64,000 bases of DNA from Curtobacterium poinsettiae (GCF_025677645.1 NZ_CP106879.1:1922001-1986000), one strand, 5' to 3'; shown: positions 46,134 through 55,106, counted from the first letter of the stretch. Notes: generated from the letters alone by a model not told the origin. Program-made: numbers and translations.

Positions 46134-46568
46134 ATGCCTGACACCGAGATGCTCGACCGCCTGGTCCGTGAACCCGTCCGCACCGACGACGACGTCGTCC
46201 GACTCGTCCAAGCCGTCGTCGAACGGCCGCTGCGACGGCAGTGCTGGGTGCTGTTCCTCGACGACCGCGGGATGTCGATCCCGTTCCTGCTGCCGATCGC
46301 TGACCTGCCGTACTCCCCGGACGAACACGTCGACGACTTCGCGGCCCTGATCGCCGACATCGTGGCGCAGCTCGGGGCCGTCGACGTCGTGCTCGTGTGG
46401 GAACGCCCCGACGCCGACCGGCTCTCCCCGGTGGACTGGGAATGGGTCGACGCCTGCGCGTGCGCCCTCGACGAGCACTCGGTGCGGCTCCGTGCCCAGG
46501 TCGTCGTGCACTCCGGGGGAGCGGCGATCGTCGAGTTCGACGAGGAGACGCAGGCGGTGGCCTCGTGA
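46134..46568 (+). CDS. hypothetical cytosolic protein
   Basis: 144 aa. CWVLFLDDRGMSIPFLLPI, LIADIVAQLGAVDVVLVWER and SVRLRAQVVVHSGGAAIVEF alternate strands and helices in a compact alpha/beta domain found in many Microbacteriaceae hypothetical proteins; no catalytic motif recognised. Ends 4 nt before the convergent lysozyme-like gene. Confidence 0.7.
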   Translation: MPDTEMLDRLVREPVRTDDDVVRLVQAVVERPLRRQCWVLFLDDRGMSIPFLLPIADLPYSPDEHVDDFAALIADIVAQLGAVDVVLVWERPDADRLSPVDWEWVDACACALDEHSVRLRAQVVVHSGGAAIVEFDEETQAVAS

Positions 46569-46572
46569 GCGG

Positions 46573-47193
46573 TCAGCCCTGGGGAGCGACGTCCGGCACG
46601 TCCTGGCCGGTGAGCTCCTCGACGATCGCCTTCGCCTGCGGCCACGACTTCGCGTAGTGGTCCGGATCGGAGTTGATCTGTACCGCGTGCGCCATCTGCG
46701 TCGGGGTCATCGTCTTCCAGCCGGGGACCTTCACGAGCTTCGTGTAGAACATCGTCGCGGCCGTGTACGGGTCCATCCGCTGCTCGTACGTGCCCCAGGC
46801 GCCGTTGTCGCGCTGCTGGAACAGGCCGCGGCTGTCCGGGCCCGCGGCGTCGCCGTGGTCCAGGTTCACCAGGCTCGACTCGCCGATCGCGGTCATCACC
46901 CCGACGGCCTGCGTGTGCGGCCCGATGCCGAGCGCCTGTGCGGCTTCGATCACGGATGCGGCGTTCACCAGGCGGTCCTGGCAGAAGCCGCCGACGGGTC
47001 CGGCCGGCACGACCATCCCGCCGATCGTCTTCGAGGCGACGGCCGGGCACGCGGGAGTCGGGGTGGCGGCGCTCGACTTCGCGATGCCGGCGAGCGAGTT
47101 GACGGCGATCACCACGAGGACGACCACGCCGATGCCGACCGCCACGATCCCGGCGCCGAACACCGAGGCGAGGGTGATGCCGACACGGCGCAT
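46573..47193 (-). CDS. secreted lysozyme-like/transglycosylase-like protein
   Basis: 206 aa from ATG 47193. N-terminal membrane anchor or signal (VGITLASVFGAGIVAVGIGV), then GVMTAIGESSLVNLDHGDA, SRGLFQQRDNGAWGTYEQRM and ATMFYTKLVKVPGWKTM, which resemble the lysozyme-like domain (catalytic Glu in the GES motif, GLFQQR) seen in actinobacterial cell-wall hydrolases and conjugation-associated proteins. Predicted to act on peptidoglycan outside the membrane. Confidence 0.8.
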   Translation of the reverse strand: MRRVGITLASVFGAGIVAVGIGVVVLVVIAVNSLAGIAKSSAATPTPACPAVASKTIGGMVVPAGPVGGFCQDRLVNAASVIEAAQALGIGPHTQAVGVMTAIGESSLVNLDHGDAAGPDSRGLFQQRDNGAWGTYEQRMDPYTAATMFYTKLVKVPGWKTMTPTQMAHAVQINSDPDHYAKSWPQAKAIVEELTGQDVPDVAPQG

Positions 47194-47387
47194 GACGGGA
47201 CCTCTCGACGGGCTGGGCGGGTGCTGGGCGGGCGGAGCGGGAAGAGCAGCACGAGCGTACGGGCGCCTCCTGGGAAGCGAGCGGCGGCCCGCCGTGGTCG
47301 CACGTTCGGGGTTCGGGGTTCGCACTTCGGGGTCCGCGGTTCGCCGCCGGTCGCTCGCCGCATGGAAGGTGCGTCCCCGGCAACGAG

Positions 47388-47435
47388 TGACGGCTCTGGT
47401 TCACGAAGCGGGGGCTTCGCGAACCAGAACCGTCA
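47388..47435. repeat. 48-bp palindromic element, copy 2
   Basis: Arms 47388-47409 and 47414-47435 pair over 22 bp with two mismatches (both wobble-compatible on one strand) around a GGGG loop. Read on the - strand, the first 20 bases equal those of the copy at 35392. Lies in the 263-nt gap between a leftward gene start and the end of a leftward small gene, so it is not simply a convergent terminator. Confidence 0.75.
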
Positions 47436-47456
47436 CGGGTCGTTCGTGCACGGCGG

Positions 47457-47585
47457 TCACCGCCCGCGTCGACCGTCCTGTCGACCCCGATCCCGGCCCC
47501 GACGCAGGCGCCAGCCTCCGGCGGACAGCGACAGCGCGGCGATCACCGCGATGACGACGGTCCAGATGACAATGGTCGCGTCCAT
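47457..47585 (-). CDS. 42-aa single-pass membrane protein coupled to APC permease
   Basis: The ATG at 47585 overlaps the stop of the permease gene (TGATG). It encodes MDATIVIWTVVIAVIAALSL followed by a short Gly and an Arg-rich cytosolic tail (WRLRRGRDRGRQDGRRGR). The overlap and the clean hydrophobic helix plus basic tail argue for a real gene, perhaps a small accessory of the transporter. Confidence 0.6.
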   Translation of the reverse strand: MDATIVIWTVVIAVIAALSLSAGGWRLRRGRDRGRQDGRRGR

Positions 47586-49039
47586 CAGACGTCGCGGTGG
47601 TCGTGCGGCGGGCGCTGCACCTTCGTCGGCTCCGTCACGAGCCCGGTCGGGGCCTTCTCGGCCTGCTTCCGTCCGTGGGTGAACCAGGTCAGGACCCAGA
47701 GCAGCACGCCCAGCGCCAGCAGCGCACCGGCGATCTGGTACTGCTGTGGGTCACGACCGGACGAGAACGGCATGACGAGCCACAGGCACGTGATGACGCC
47801 GATGACCGGGATGACGACGCCGGCTCGGAAGTGCTTGTGGTCGACCTTGTCGCGGCGCAGCACGAGCACGGTCACGTTCACCACGGCGAACACCGTCAGC
47901 AGCAACAGCGAGGTGGTGCCACCGAGCACGACGACGATGGGCGACTCCGGGTCGAGCGAGACCCACCCGATCAGCAGCAGCGAGATGAGCGTGGTGAAGA
48001 CGATCGCGGTCGACGGGGTGCGACGGGCGGGGGAGATGCGGGACAGGAAGCCCGGCAGCACGCCCTGCTTGCTCATGCCGTAGAGCAGGCGCGACGCCAT
48101 CATCATGTTGATCAGTGCGGTGTTGGCGACGGCGAACATCGAGATGAAGGGCAGCAGGTCGGCGATCGGGAAGTCCGGCGCGGCGGTCTGCACGACGGTC
48201 ACGAGCGGGGTCTCGTTGCCGGCGAGCTCACCGATCGGCACCACGGCCACGGCGCAGATCGACACGAGCACGTAGATCACCGCGGTGATGCCGAGGCCGG
48301 TGAGCATGATCTTCGGGAAGATGCGCGAGGGGTCCTTGGTCTCCTCGGCCATGTTCACCGAGTCCTCGAACCCGACCATCGCGAAGAACGCCAGCGACGT
48401 CGCGGTGCTGATCGACAGCAGCAGGGACTTGTCCTCCGGCGTCTCGAACATCACGACCCGCGAGAAGTCCGCGTTGCCGCCCGCGATCGCCCAGAACCCG
48501 ATCAGGATCACCATGACGAGACCGGACAGCTCGACCAGCGTCAGCACGACGTTCGTCTTGACGCTCTCGCTCACCCCGCGGAAGTTGATGAACATCACCG
48601 CGAGCATGAAGCCCATCGCGATGAGCATCACCGCGCCGTTCGGCAGTTCGATGCCGAACCCGGCACCCAGGTTCGCCGCGAACGCCCGCGACGCCGTCGA
48701 CGCTGACGTGATCCCGGAACACATCACGATGAACGTCACGATGAAGGTGACGAAGTGGATGCCGAACGCCTTGTGCACGTAGAGGGCGGCACCGGCGGTC
48801 TGCGGGTACTTCGTCACGAGTTCCAGGTACGAGAACGCCGTCAGCAGCGCGACCGCGAACGCGATGAGGAAGGGGAGCCATGCTGCCCCGCCGACCTCGG
48901 CCGCGACCTGGCCGGTCAGCGCGTAGACACCCGTGCCGAGGATGTCGCCGACGATGAAGAGCAGCAGGAGCTTGGGACCGATGACCCGGCGGAGCTCGTG
49001 CTGCTCCTGCTGTGGGCGGTCCGTCTTGGTGGTGGCCAT
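47585..49039 (-). CDS. APC-family amino-acid permease
   Basis: 484 aa, about twelve membrane helices. TM1 is KLLLLFIVGDILGTGVYALT, and further segments include FFAMVGFEDSVNMAEETKDP, the conserved loop of the family, and MMASRLLYGMSKQGVLP. A polar head (MATTKTDRPQQEQHELRRV) precedes. A different subgroup from the permease at 42.7 kb. Substrate not deducible. Divergent from the acidic protein gene. Confidence 0.9.
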   Translation of the reverse strand: MATTKTDRPQQEQHELRRVIGPKLLLLFIVGDILGTGVYALTGQVAAEVGGAAWLPFLIAFAVALLTAFSYLELVTKYPQTAGAALYVHKAFGIHFVTFIVTFIVMCSGITSASTASRAFAANLGAGFGIELPNGAVMLIAMGFMLAVMFINFRGVSESVKTNVVLTLVELSGLVMVILIGFWAIAGGNADFSRVVMFETPEDKSLLLSISTATSLAFFAMVGFEDSVNMAEETKDPSRIFPKIMLTGLGITAVIYVLVSICAVAVVPIGELAGNETPLVTVVQTAAPDFPIADLLPFISMFAVANTALINMMMASRLLYGMSKQGVLPGFLSRISPARRTPSTAIVFTTLISLLLIGWVSLDPESPIVVVLGGTTSLLLLTVFAVVNVTVLVLRRDKVDHKHFRAGVVIPVIGVITCLWLVMPFSSGRDPQQYQIAGALLALGVLLWVLTWFTHGRKQAEKAPTGLVTEPTKVQRPPHDHRDV

Positions 49040-49136
49040 GCGTCACCCTTTCGCGCGATGTGCCTTCCTGTCCAGTCCCACAGGGAGGTTTCTCGCGATC
49101 GCAACACGGTCGCTCGGCGACGGATACGCTCCGGCC

Positions 49137-49565
49137 ATGGACCAGCAGTCGAACACCACCGAGGAGCCCATCGAGTTCGCGGACTTCAACGCGAAGCTCC
49201 TGGTGCTCGACGTCCTCTGCTACGACCTCGACGTCCTCGACCCCTACGACCCGGACGCCGAGGACGAGACCGACGAGGACCTCGACGTCGACGGGCAGGA
49301 CGACCGGGCGCGCGAGTACTACGACGACCTCGACCTGCTGCCGTCGCACCTGTCGCTCGTCACCGAGATCACGGTGGACTCCGACCTCGAGGTGCTGCAG
49401 GACGTGCACCCCGGCTGGGACGGCTCGGACGACCGCTTCGACCCGCAGAACTGGGACGACCTGCTCGACCTGCCGGAGCTCCGCACCGTGTACGCCGCCG
49501 CGCCGCTGCCCGCCCACGTCACCGAGCGGCTCGCGGCCAAGGGCATCGAGGTCCGCTCCGCCTGA
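49137..49565 (+). CDS. highly acidic hypothetical protein
   Basis: 142 aa from ATG 49137. Long Asp/Glu runs (PDAEDETDEDLDVDGQDD) between hydrophobic segments such as AKLLVLDVLCYDLDVLDPY and TVYAAAPLPAHVTERLAAKG. Cytosolic; resembles DUF6892-type proteins in composition, but assignment is tentative. Confidence 0.7.
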   Translation: MDQQSNTTEEPIEFADFNAKLLVLDVLCYDLDVLDPYDPDAEDETDEDLDVDGQDDRAREYYDDLDLLPSHLSLVTEITVDSDLEVLQDVHPGWDGSDDRFDPQNWDDLLDLPELRTVYAAAPLPAHVTERLAAKGIEVRSA

Positions 49566-49597
49566 GCGGGTCTCGACCGGGACGGACCGACGGTCAG

Positions 49598-50209
49598 CTA
49601 GCGGTCCAGCGCCCGCAACTGTTCGGTGAACTCCTTCGCGCCGCCCTGCGCCGGGTGCCGCACGGCGGTCGCCTCGATGCCGGCCAGCGCGAGTGCCCCC
49701 TGCGCCTTCCGACCGACGGCGACCACCCGGACCCGGTCCATGCCGCCCAGGGCCTCCAGCAGCGCGAGGGCGACGGGCGCTCCCGAGCGGACCTCGGCGG
49801 GTCGGGGCGTCCGGTTCGTCAGCCGGTCCGGTGCCACGAAGGGGTGGTGCGGGAAGATCGCCCACGCGACGGGGAGCGCACCGCGCCAGCCGTCCAGTGC
49901 CGCGTGCACGACGCGCGACGACGCTTCCCACGGTGCGGTCGGTTCCGGCGGGACGAGGTACTCGGGTCCCAGCTCCCGCATGCTCGTGAACGGCACACCC
50001 GTGTTCGTCATGCCACGCCACCCCGGGGCCTCGGCCACGAGCAACGTGTCGGCCCCCGACCCGGACTGCTCCAGGTACCGTGTCAGGTTCGCTCGCCGCA
50101 GCCGTCCCTCGGCCGATCCGACGTCGTACAGCGCCTCGGCGTCCGACTCGACGGGCACGGCGTCGAGCGCCCCCCAGAACGCGGCGAACCGCCCGTCCGT
50201 CTCGCTCAC
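49598..50209 (-). CDS. uracil-DNA glycosylase-fold protein
   Basis: 203 aa from GTG 50209, overlapping the glycosyltransferase stop by 4 nt. LLVAEAPGWRGMTNTGVPFT fits the first motif of the UDG superfamily, and VVAVGRKAQGALALAGIEAT with VRHPAQGG fits the C-terminal His-Pro motif. Asp/Asn for water activation cannot be fixed by eye, so catalysis is not certain. Possible DNA repair or nucleotide-binding role. Confidence 0.75.
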   Translation of the reverse strand: MSETDGRFAAFWGALDAVPVESDAEALYDVGSAEGRLRRANLTRYLEQSGSGADTLLVAEAPGWRGMTNTGVPFTSMRELGPEYLVPPEPTAPWEASSRVVHAALDGWRGALPVAWAIFPHHPFVAPDRLTNRTPRPAEVRSGAPVALALLEALGGMDRVRVVAVGRKAQGALALAGIEATAVRHPAQGGAKEFTEQLRALDR

Positions 50210-51408
50210 GGGCGCCCGAGCACCCGGCGGTAGACGTCCTCGAGCCCCGCGGCCGACCGCTCCCAGCTGAGGCGCTCCGCGTGCTCCCGCCCCGCAGCGG
50301 CGAGTCCGGCGGCGTACGGCGCATCCGTCAGGATCCGCTCGATCTCGGCAGCCCACGCCTGCGGGTCGCGGGACTCGAGGACCACGCCCGTCTCCCCGTC
50401 GACCACCGCTTCGCGCAGGCCCCCGGCAGCGGCGGCCACGACCGGCACCCCGGAAGCGGAGCCCTCGAGCGCGACGAGCCCGTACGTCTCGGAGTGTGAC
50501 GGCACCAGCACGGCTGCCGCGCCGCGGAACAGGAACGCCAGGTCGGCACGTGACTGCGGCCCGATGAAGGTGACGTGGTCGGCGATGCCCCGCGCCTCGG
50601 CGAGCCGACGCAGTTCGTCCACGTAGTCGCCCGCCTCACTCGAGACGTCGCCCGCGATGACCAGGGTGGGGCGGGCCTCCAGGCTGATGTCCGCGATCGC
50701 CTCGATCGCCAGGTCCAGGCCCTTGAGCGGCTGCACGCGAGCCGCCGCGACCACGTAGGGGGTGGCGGCGCGGCGCGCACCGACCGCCGCGGGCCGGAAG
50801 ACGGACCCGTCGACCCCCGGCGGCACGATCCAGATGCGGGCGTCGTCGCCACCGAGTCGGGTGCGCACGGTCGACGCCTCGGCCTCGGACACCACGACGA
50901 CGGCGTCCGACTCGCGGGCCAGCAGTTCCTCGCCGGCGATGCGGCCCGCGGACTCGGGGCGTTCGCCCTCGGACAGGGGCGTGGCCGGGTCGGCGGCGAT
51001 GGAGTGGAACGACTGCACGTGGGGGACGCCGCGCTCGCGGGCGACGGGCAGCGCGGCCGCGCCGGAGAACCAGTGGTGCGAGTGCAGGACGTCGAACGGC
51101 CCGAGCTGCTCCAGCTCGTGACGGAACGGTTCGATGAACGCGTCGTGCTCACCCTTCGGCACCGGTTCGGCCGGCCCCGCGGACAGGAACCGCAGGCACA
51201 CGCCCGGCACGAGCGACACCGAGTCCGGCTGCGTCGGTGCGGACCGGCGGGTGATGATGTCCACGTGGTGGCCCCGGTCGGCCAGCGCCTCGGCCTGGTG
51301 CCGGACGACGACGTTCATGCCGCCGACCTCGCCAGAACCGGGTTCGTCTCCGGGGGAGGTGTGCAGCGACACCAGCCCGATGTGCAGGGGTTCGGTCGTC
51401 GTGCTCAC
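50206..51408 (-). CDS. GT4-family glycosyltransferase, MshA-like
   Basis: 400 aa. The N terminus carries GEVGGMNVVVRHQAEALADR, the classic glycine-rich acceptor loop of MshA-type enzymes, and HSHHWFSG. The C-terminal domain carries VPSHSETYGLVALEGSASGV (E-x7-E nucleotide-sugar motif). Resembles D-inositol-3-phosphate glycosyltransferase, the first enzyme of mycothiol synthesis, but sucrose-phosphate-synthase-like GT4 enzymes look similar. Cytosolic. Coupled to the UDG-fold gene downstream. Confidence 0.8.
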   Translation of the reverse strand: MSTTTEPLHIGLVSLHTSPGDEPGSGEVGGMNVVVRHQAEALADRGHHVDIITRRSAPTQPDSVSLVPGVCLRFLSAGPAEPVPKGEHDAFIEPFRHELEQLGPFDVLHSHHWFSGAAALPVARERGVPHVQSFHSIAADPATPLSEGERPESAGRIAGEELLARESDAVVVVSEAEASTVRTRLGGDDARIWIVPPGVDGSVFRPAAVGARRAATPYVVAAARVQPLKGLDLAIEAIADISLEARPTLVIAGDVSSEAGDYVDELRRLAEARGIADHVTFIGPQSRADLAFLFRGAAAVLVPSHSETYGLVALEGSASGVPVVAAAAGGLREAVVDGETGVVLESRDPQAWAAEIERILTDAPYAAGLAAAGREHAERLSWERSAAGLEDVYRRVLGRP

Positions 51409-51417
51409 CGTTCAACC

Positions 51418-52254
51418 CTAGCCGCGCGGCCTCCGCTGCGACGGGCGCGCGGGTGCCACCACGACCGGCCGGCGGCCCGCCTCGTCCAGCGGGTCGGATG
51501 GGAGGCCCCGATCACCTCCCAGGATCTGCACGCGCTGGTCGCCGTGTCGCTCCCAGAACGCCGCCGTCCACGCGCACAGGGCGCCGTCCAGCAGGTCCTC
51601 GCGGTGCTTGTGCGTCGGACCGTGCAGGACCGACGGCTCGGCGAGCCGCTGCGTCAGCGGGTGCGAGTCGAGCAGCAGCGGCGGGTCGAGCGGGGTCTCG
51701 CGCAGCCGCCGGACCAGCTCGTCGAAGGCCTCGGCACGACGGGCACGTGCCTCGGCGGCGGGGATCCGGAGATCGAGTCGCTTGTACCGGGGCCGTTCCA
51801 CGTCGTAGCCGAGCTCCTCCACCCCGACCAGCGTCGTGTACGGGTAGCACTCGAACATCGCCGGACCGGTGCGTCGTCGCATCGAATCCGTGTCGGAGAC
51901 GTACCCGACACCCAGCGCGGTCAGCCGGTCGAGCAGCGCTGAGCCGGCGCTCGCCGCCGATGCCTGGTTGGTCGGGTTCGCGGCGATCTTCCACCGGCCG
52001 TAGCGCTGCCCGACCTGCCGCTCGGACTCGCGGATGCCCGTCGGGTTCGTCACGACGAGCGAGGCGTCCACGGCGATCAGGGATCGTGGCCCGAGGTGCT
52101 GGGCGATCCAGTCCGTGACGGCATCGACCCCGCGGGCCCACCCGGCGTCGGTGATCGTGCCGTCGTGGTCCATCGCCACCAGCCCGGTCTCGTTCGCGGC
52201 CTTCCGCTCGGAGCCGAGCCCCCACGCCAGGTCGATGCCGAGGTACGCGTTCAC
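51418..52254 (-). CDS. DUF429 protein
   Basis: 278 aa from GTG 52254. VNAYLGIDLAWG and LIAVDASLVVTNPTGIRESE give the RNase H-like strands with Asp residues typical of DUF429; MFECYPYTTLVGVEELGYDV, HKHREDLLDGALCAWTAAFW and the GDRGLPSDP ending complete the family pattern. Possible nuclease-like fold, function unknown. Divergent from the LigD-type polymerase. Confidence 0.85.
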   Translation of the reverse strand: MNAYLGIDLAWGLGSERKAANETGLVAMDHDGTITDAGWARGVDAVTDWIAQHLGPRSLIAVDASLVVTNPTGIRESERQVGQRYGRWKIAANPTNQASAASAGSALLDRLTALGVGYVSDTDSMRRRTGPAMFECYPYTTLVGVEELGYDVERPRYKRLDLRIPAAEARARRAEAFDELVRRLRETPLDPPLLLDSHPLTQRLAEPSVLHGPTHKHREDLLDGALCAWTAAFWERHGDQRVQILGGDRGLPSDPLDEAGRRPVVVAPARPSQRRPRG

Positions 52255-52411
52255 CCGCCCATCCTGCCGACCCCGGCCGCGGGACACCGGTGTCCGCGCG
52301 CTGAACACCGGCGTGCGCGTGTTCGACCTGGGAACACCGGTGTCCAGCGGGAGCGCGTCGGCGCACACCTGGCTGCGGGCGGGCGGCTGCCACGCGTGTA
52401 CGGTCCGCTGC

Positions 52412-53434
52412 ATGGCGAGCGAAGCGACGACGGTGCGGGTGCCCGGGCCCGACGGTGACCGCGAGGTCCGGATCAGCAGCCCCGCGCGGGTGCTCTGGCC
52501 CGAAGCGGGCATCACGAAGCTCGACCTGGCGGAGTACCTCGTGACGGTGGGCGACGCCTTCGTCCGGGCGAACGGCGACCGGCCGATCTCGCTGCAGCGG
52601 TTCCCGGGCGGCGTCGACGGCGAGCAGTTCTTCTCGAAGAACCCGCCGAAGGGTGCGCCCGACTACGTCCGCTCGGTCACGGTGACCTACCCGAGCGCCC
52701 GCTCGCACCCGCAGCTCGTGATCGACGAGCCGGCGGTGGCGGTGTGGGCCGCCCAGATGAACACGGTGGTCTTCCACCCGTGGGCCTCTCGTGCCGAGGA
52801 CAGCGACCACCCGGACCAGCTGCGGATCGACCTCGACCCGCAGCCCGGCACCGACTTCGGCGACACGGTGCCGGTGGCCGAGGAACTCCGGAAGGTCCTC
52901 GACGAGGTCGGCCTGACCACCTGGATCAAGACGAGCGGCAACCGCGGCCTGCACGTGTTCGCGCCGATCCGGCCCGAGCACGAGTTCCTCGAGGTGCGGC
53001 ACGCGGTGATCGCCGCGGCGCGCGAACTCGAACGCCGGATGCCAGACCGGGTCACGACGGCGTGGTGGAAGGAGGAGCGGGGGCAGCGGATCTTCGTAGA
53101 CTTCAACCAGGCGAACCGCGACCGCACGATGGCCGGTGCCTACAGCCCCCGAGCTCTCGCACACGCCTCGGTGTCCACGCCGATCACCTGGGACGAACTG
53201 CGCACCGCAGACCCGACGGCCTTCACGATCCGCACGGTGCCGGAGCGGCTGCTGACCACGGGTGACCCGTGGGAGTCGATGGGGGAGCAGCCGGGCAGCA
53301 TCGCCCCACTGCTCGAGTGGTGGGAGCGGGACCTGGCGAACGGCGAGGGCGAGCTGCCGTTCCCGCCGGACTTCCCGAAGATGCCCGGGGAGCCGCCGCG
53401 TGTGCAGCCCTCACGGGCGAAGAAGCCCAGCTGA
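52412..53434 (+). CDS. LigD-type polymerase/primase (AEP) domain protein
   Basis: 340 aa. VLWPEAGITKLDLAEYLVTV, PISLQRFPGGVDGEQFFSKN, LRIDLDPQPGTDFGDTVPVA (catalytic DxD), TSGNRGLHVFAPI and IFVDFNQANRDRTMAGAYSP are diagnostic for the archaeo-eukaryotic primase-type polymerase of LigD. Here it is a separate protein rather than fused to ligase. Fills gaps during non-homologous end joining. A DNA ligase gene lies 0.5 kb downstream on the other strand; no Ku gene is in the window. Confidence 0.92.
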   Translation: MASEATTVRVPGPDGDREVRISSPARVLWPEAGITKLDLAEYLVTVGDAFVRANGDRPISLQRFPGGVDGEQFFSKNPPKGAPDYVRSVTVTYPSARSHPQLVIDEPAVAVWAAQMNTVVFHPWASRAEDSDHPDQLRIDLDPQPGTDFGDTVPVAEELRKVLDEVGLTTWIKTSGNRGLHVFAPIRPEHEFLEVRHAVIAAARELERRMPDRVTTAWWKEERGQRIFVDFNQANRDRTMAGAYSPRALAHASVSTPITWDELRTADPTAFTIRTVPERLLTTGDPWESMGEQPGSIAPLLEWWERDLANGEGELPFPPDFPKMPGEPPRVQPSRAKKPS

Positions 53435-53457
53435 TGCCGAGCGGCCGACGCTGAGCC

Positions 53458-53601
53458 TCAGGCTGCGGAGGAGACGTCCCGCTGACGGTCCGGGTCCTCG
53501 ACGCGCGTGGTGTGCGTCGGCAACCCGATGCTGGCGGTGTGCAGGCGGGTGAGCCGCGACCAGGTGCCGCGGTGCACGTCGGTGATGCCGTCGACGATCA
53601 C
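53458..53601 (-). CDS. 47-aa hypothetical protein
   Basis: GTG 53601 overlaps the stop of the preceding tiny gene (GTGA). It encodes VIVDGITDVHRGTWSRLTRL and ends RQRDVSSAA. Codon use resembles its neighbours. No family known. Confidence 0.45.
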   Translation of the reverse strand: MIVDGITDVHRGTWSRLTRLHTASIGLPTHTTRVEDPDRQRDVSSAA

Positions 53602-53759
53602 GAGCCGAGTCCGACCGTGACGAGTGCGAGCGCCGTGGCGGTCACGCCGGCGATGGCGCTGATGACCGCGCTGAGCTGCAGGACGCGCTGGCGCCGTGCC
53701 TCTCGGACTTCTGTGAAGGGGCTCCGCCGCGGGTGGCGGACAAGCGTGCTGGTGCTCAT
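53598..53759 (-). CDS. 53-aa single-pass membrane protein
   Basis: ATG 53759; a basic head (STLVRHPRRSPFTEVREARR) is followed by one helix (VLQLSAVISAIAGVTATALA) and VTVGLGS. Coupled by a 4-nt overlap to the next tiny ORF. Located between the end-joining polymerase and ligase; no link to them is shown. About 140 nt of AT-richer sequence upstream probably holds its promoter. Confidence 0.5.
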   Translation of the reverse strand: MSTSTLVRHPRRSPFTEVREARRQRVLQLSAVISAIAGVTATALALVTVGLGS

Positions 53760-53901
53760 GTCGACCGCTTTCGATCCGGGCGTCCGGACTGGACGCCTCG
53801 TGCTGCTGACATCATCCTGGCACGGCTTCGCTAGTTCGGCTAACTACTTTTCGCCGAACGTGACAGAACAGCGACAAACGGACACCACAGTGCGTTCCGC
53901 G

Positions 53902-54945
53902 TCAGGACAGCACGTCGCTCAGGTCGTACGCACTCGGCACCTCGAGCTGCTCGAACCCGCACGACGTCGCGTCACGGTCGGGTCGCCACCGCTCGAACTG
54001 CACGGTGTGCCGGAACCGGTCGCCCTCCATCTGGTCGTACCGGACCTCGAGCACCAGCTCCGGCGCCAGCCGGACGAACGACGTGTCGCGACCCGACGAG
54101 AACCGCGACCGTTCCCCGTCGCCGGTGACGGGCCTCCCGTCCGCATCGCGGAGCACGACGGGCTCGAGCTCGTCGATCAACGCGGCCCGGCGCTTGTCGG
54201 AGAAGGCGGAGACGCCGCCGACCTGGCGGAGCTCGCCGTCCGTGTCGTACAGGCCGACCAGCAGGGACCCGACGCCGGAGCCGCTCTTGTGCACGCGGTA
54301 GCCGACGGCGACGACGTCGGCGGTGCGGTGGTGCTTGATCTTGAGCATCGAGCGCTTGTTCGGTTCGTACGGCCGCGCGCGCGGCTTCGCGACGACGCCG
54401 TCGAGCCCGGCGCCCTCGAAGGTGGTGAGCCATTCGCGCGCCTGTTCGACGTCCAGCGTGGTGCGGGTGACGAAGAGCGGGTCGGTCATCGCGTCGCCGA
54501 GTTGCTCCAGGCGCTCGCGGCGCTCGTCGAAGGGCAGGTCGAGGAGCTCCTGTCCGTCGACCGCCAGCAGATCGAACGCCACGAACTGCGCAGGGGTCTC
54601 GACGCTGAGCTTGGCGATCCGTGAGGCCGCCGGGTGGATGCGCTGCGACAGTGCCTCCCAGTCCAGCCGCTCGGCGCCGGGCTCGCCGGAGCGCAGGATC
54701 ACCTCGCCGTCCAGGACGACCGGGTGGTCGCGGCCGCCGAACTGCGCGCGGATCGCCTCGACGAGCTCGGGGAAGTACCGGGTGAGCGGCTTGGACCCGC
54801 GACTGCCGATCTCGACGTCGTCACCGTCGATGGTCACGATCCCACGGAAGCCGTCCCACTTCGGTTCGTACCGCAGCCCGCCCTTCGTGCTGTCCGGGTC
54901 GGGGACGGTGGCGACGGCCTTGGCGAGCATCGGTGTGATCTCCAT
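53902..54945 (-). CDS. ATP-dependent DNA ligase (LigC/LigD ligase type)
   Basis: 347 aa from ATG 54945. The adenylation motif is KWDG with Lys 29, followed by IGSRGSKPLTRYFPELVEAI, VVLDGEVI, GLDGVVAKPRARPYEPNKR and MLKIKHHRTADVVAVGYRVH (motifs I-V); the OB fold carries FVRLAPELVLEVRYDQMEG and HTVQFERWRPDRD. Seals nicks in end joining or repair. Lacks fused polymerase and nuclease domains; the separate LigD-type polymerase is close by. Confidence 0.92.
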   Translation of the reverse strand: MEITPMLAKAVATVPDPDSTKGGLRYEPKWDGFRGIVTIDGDDVEIGSRGSKPLTRYFPELVEAIRAQFGGRDHPVVLDGEVILRSGEPGAERLDWEALSQRIHPAASRIAKLSVETPAQFVAFDLLAVDGQELLDLPFDERRERLEQLGDAMTDPLFVTRTTLDVEQAREWLTTFEGAGLDGVVAKPRARPYEPNKRSMLKIKHHRTADVVAVGYRVHKSGSGVGSLLVGLYDTDGELRQVGGVSAFSDKRRAALIDELEPVVLRDADGRPVTGDGERSRFSSGRDTSFVRLAPELVLEVRYDQMEGDRFRHTVQFERWRPDRDATSCGFEQLEVPSAYDLSDVLS

Positions 54946-55036
54946 GCGTCCTGTGTACTCGGGGGCTTCGCGGGGGCTGTCGGCGCGGCCTGCGCCGTCT
55001 GCCTGGAGGCCCGTGCTCCGCCCGGTGGATGTGCTC

Positions 55037-55089
55037 GGTGAGCAGAAATGGTCGGGTCCAGTGCCGGCACCCGACCATTTCTGCTCACC
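55037..55089. repeat. perfect 21-bp inverted repeat (53-bp palindrome)
   Basis: Arms 55037-55057 and 55069-55089 are perfect reverse complements around an 11-nt loop (CCAGTGCCGGC). The arm contains GCAGAAATGGTCGGGT. It lies between the ligase start and the end of a leftward lipoprotein gene, so it can act as terminator of that gene; no T-run follows. Unrelated in sequence to the 48-bp palindromes. Confidence 0.8.
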
Positions 55090-55106
55090 ATGCACTGCAA
55101 GCGTGT

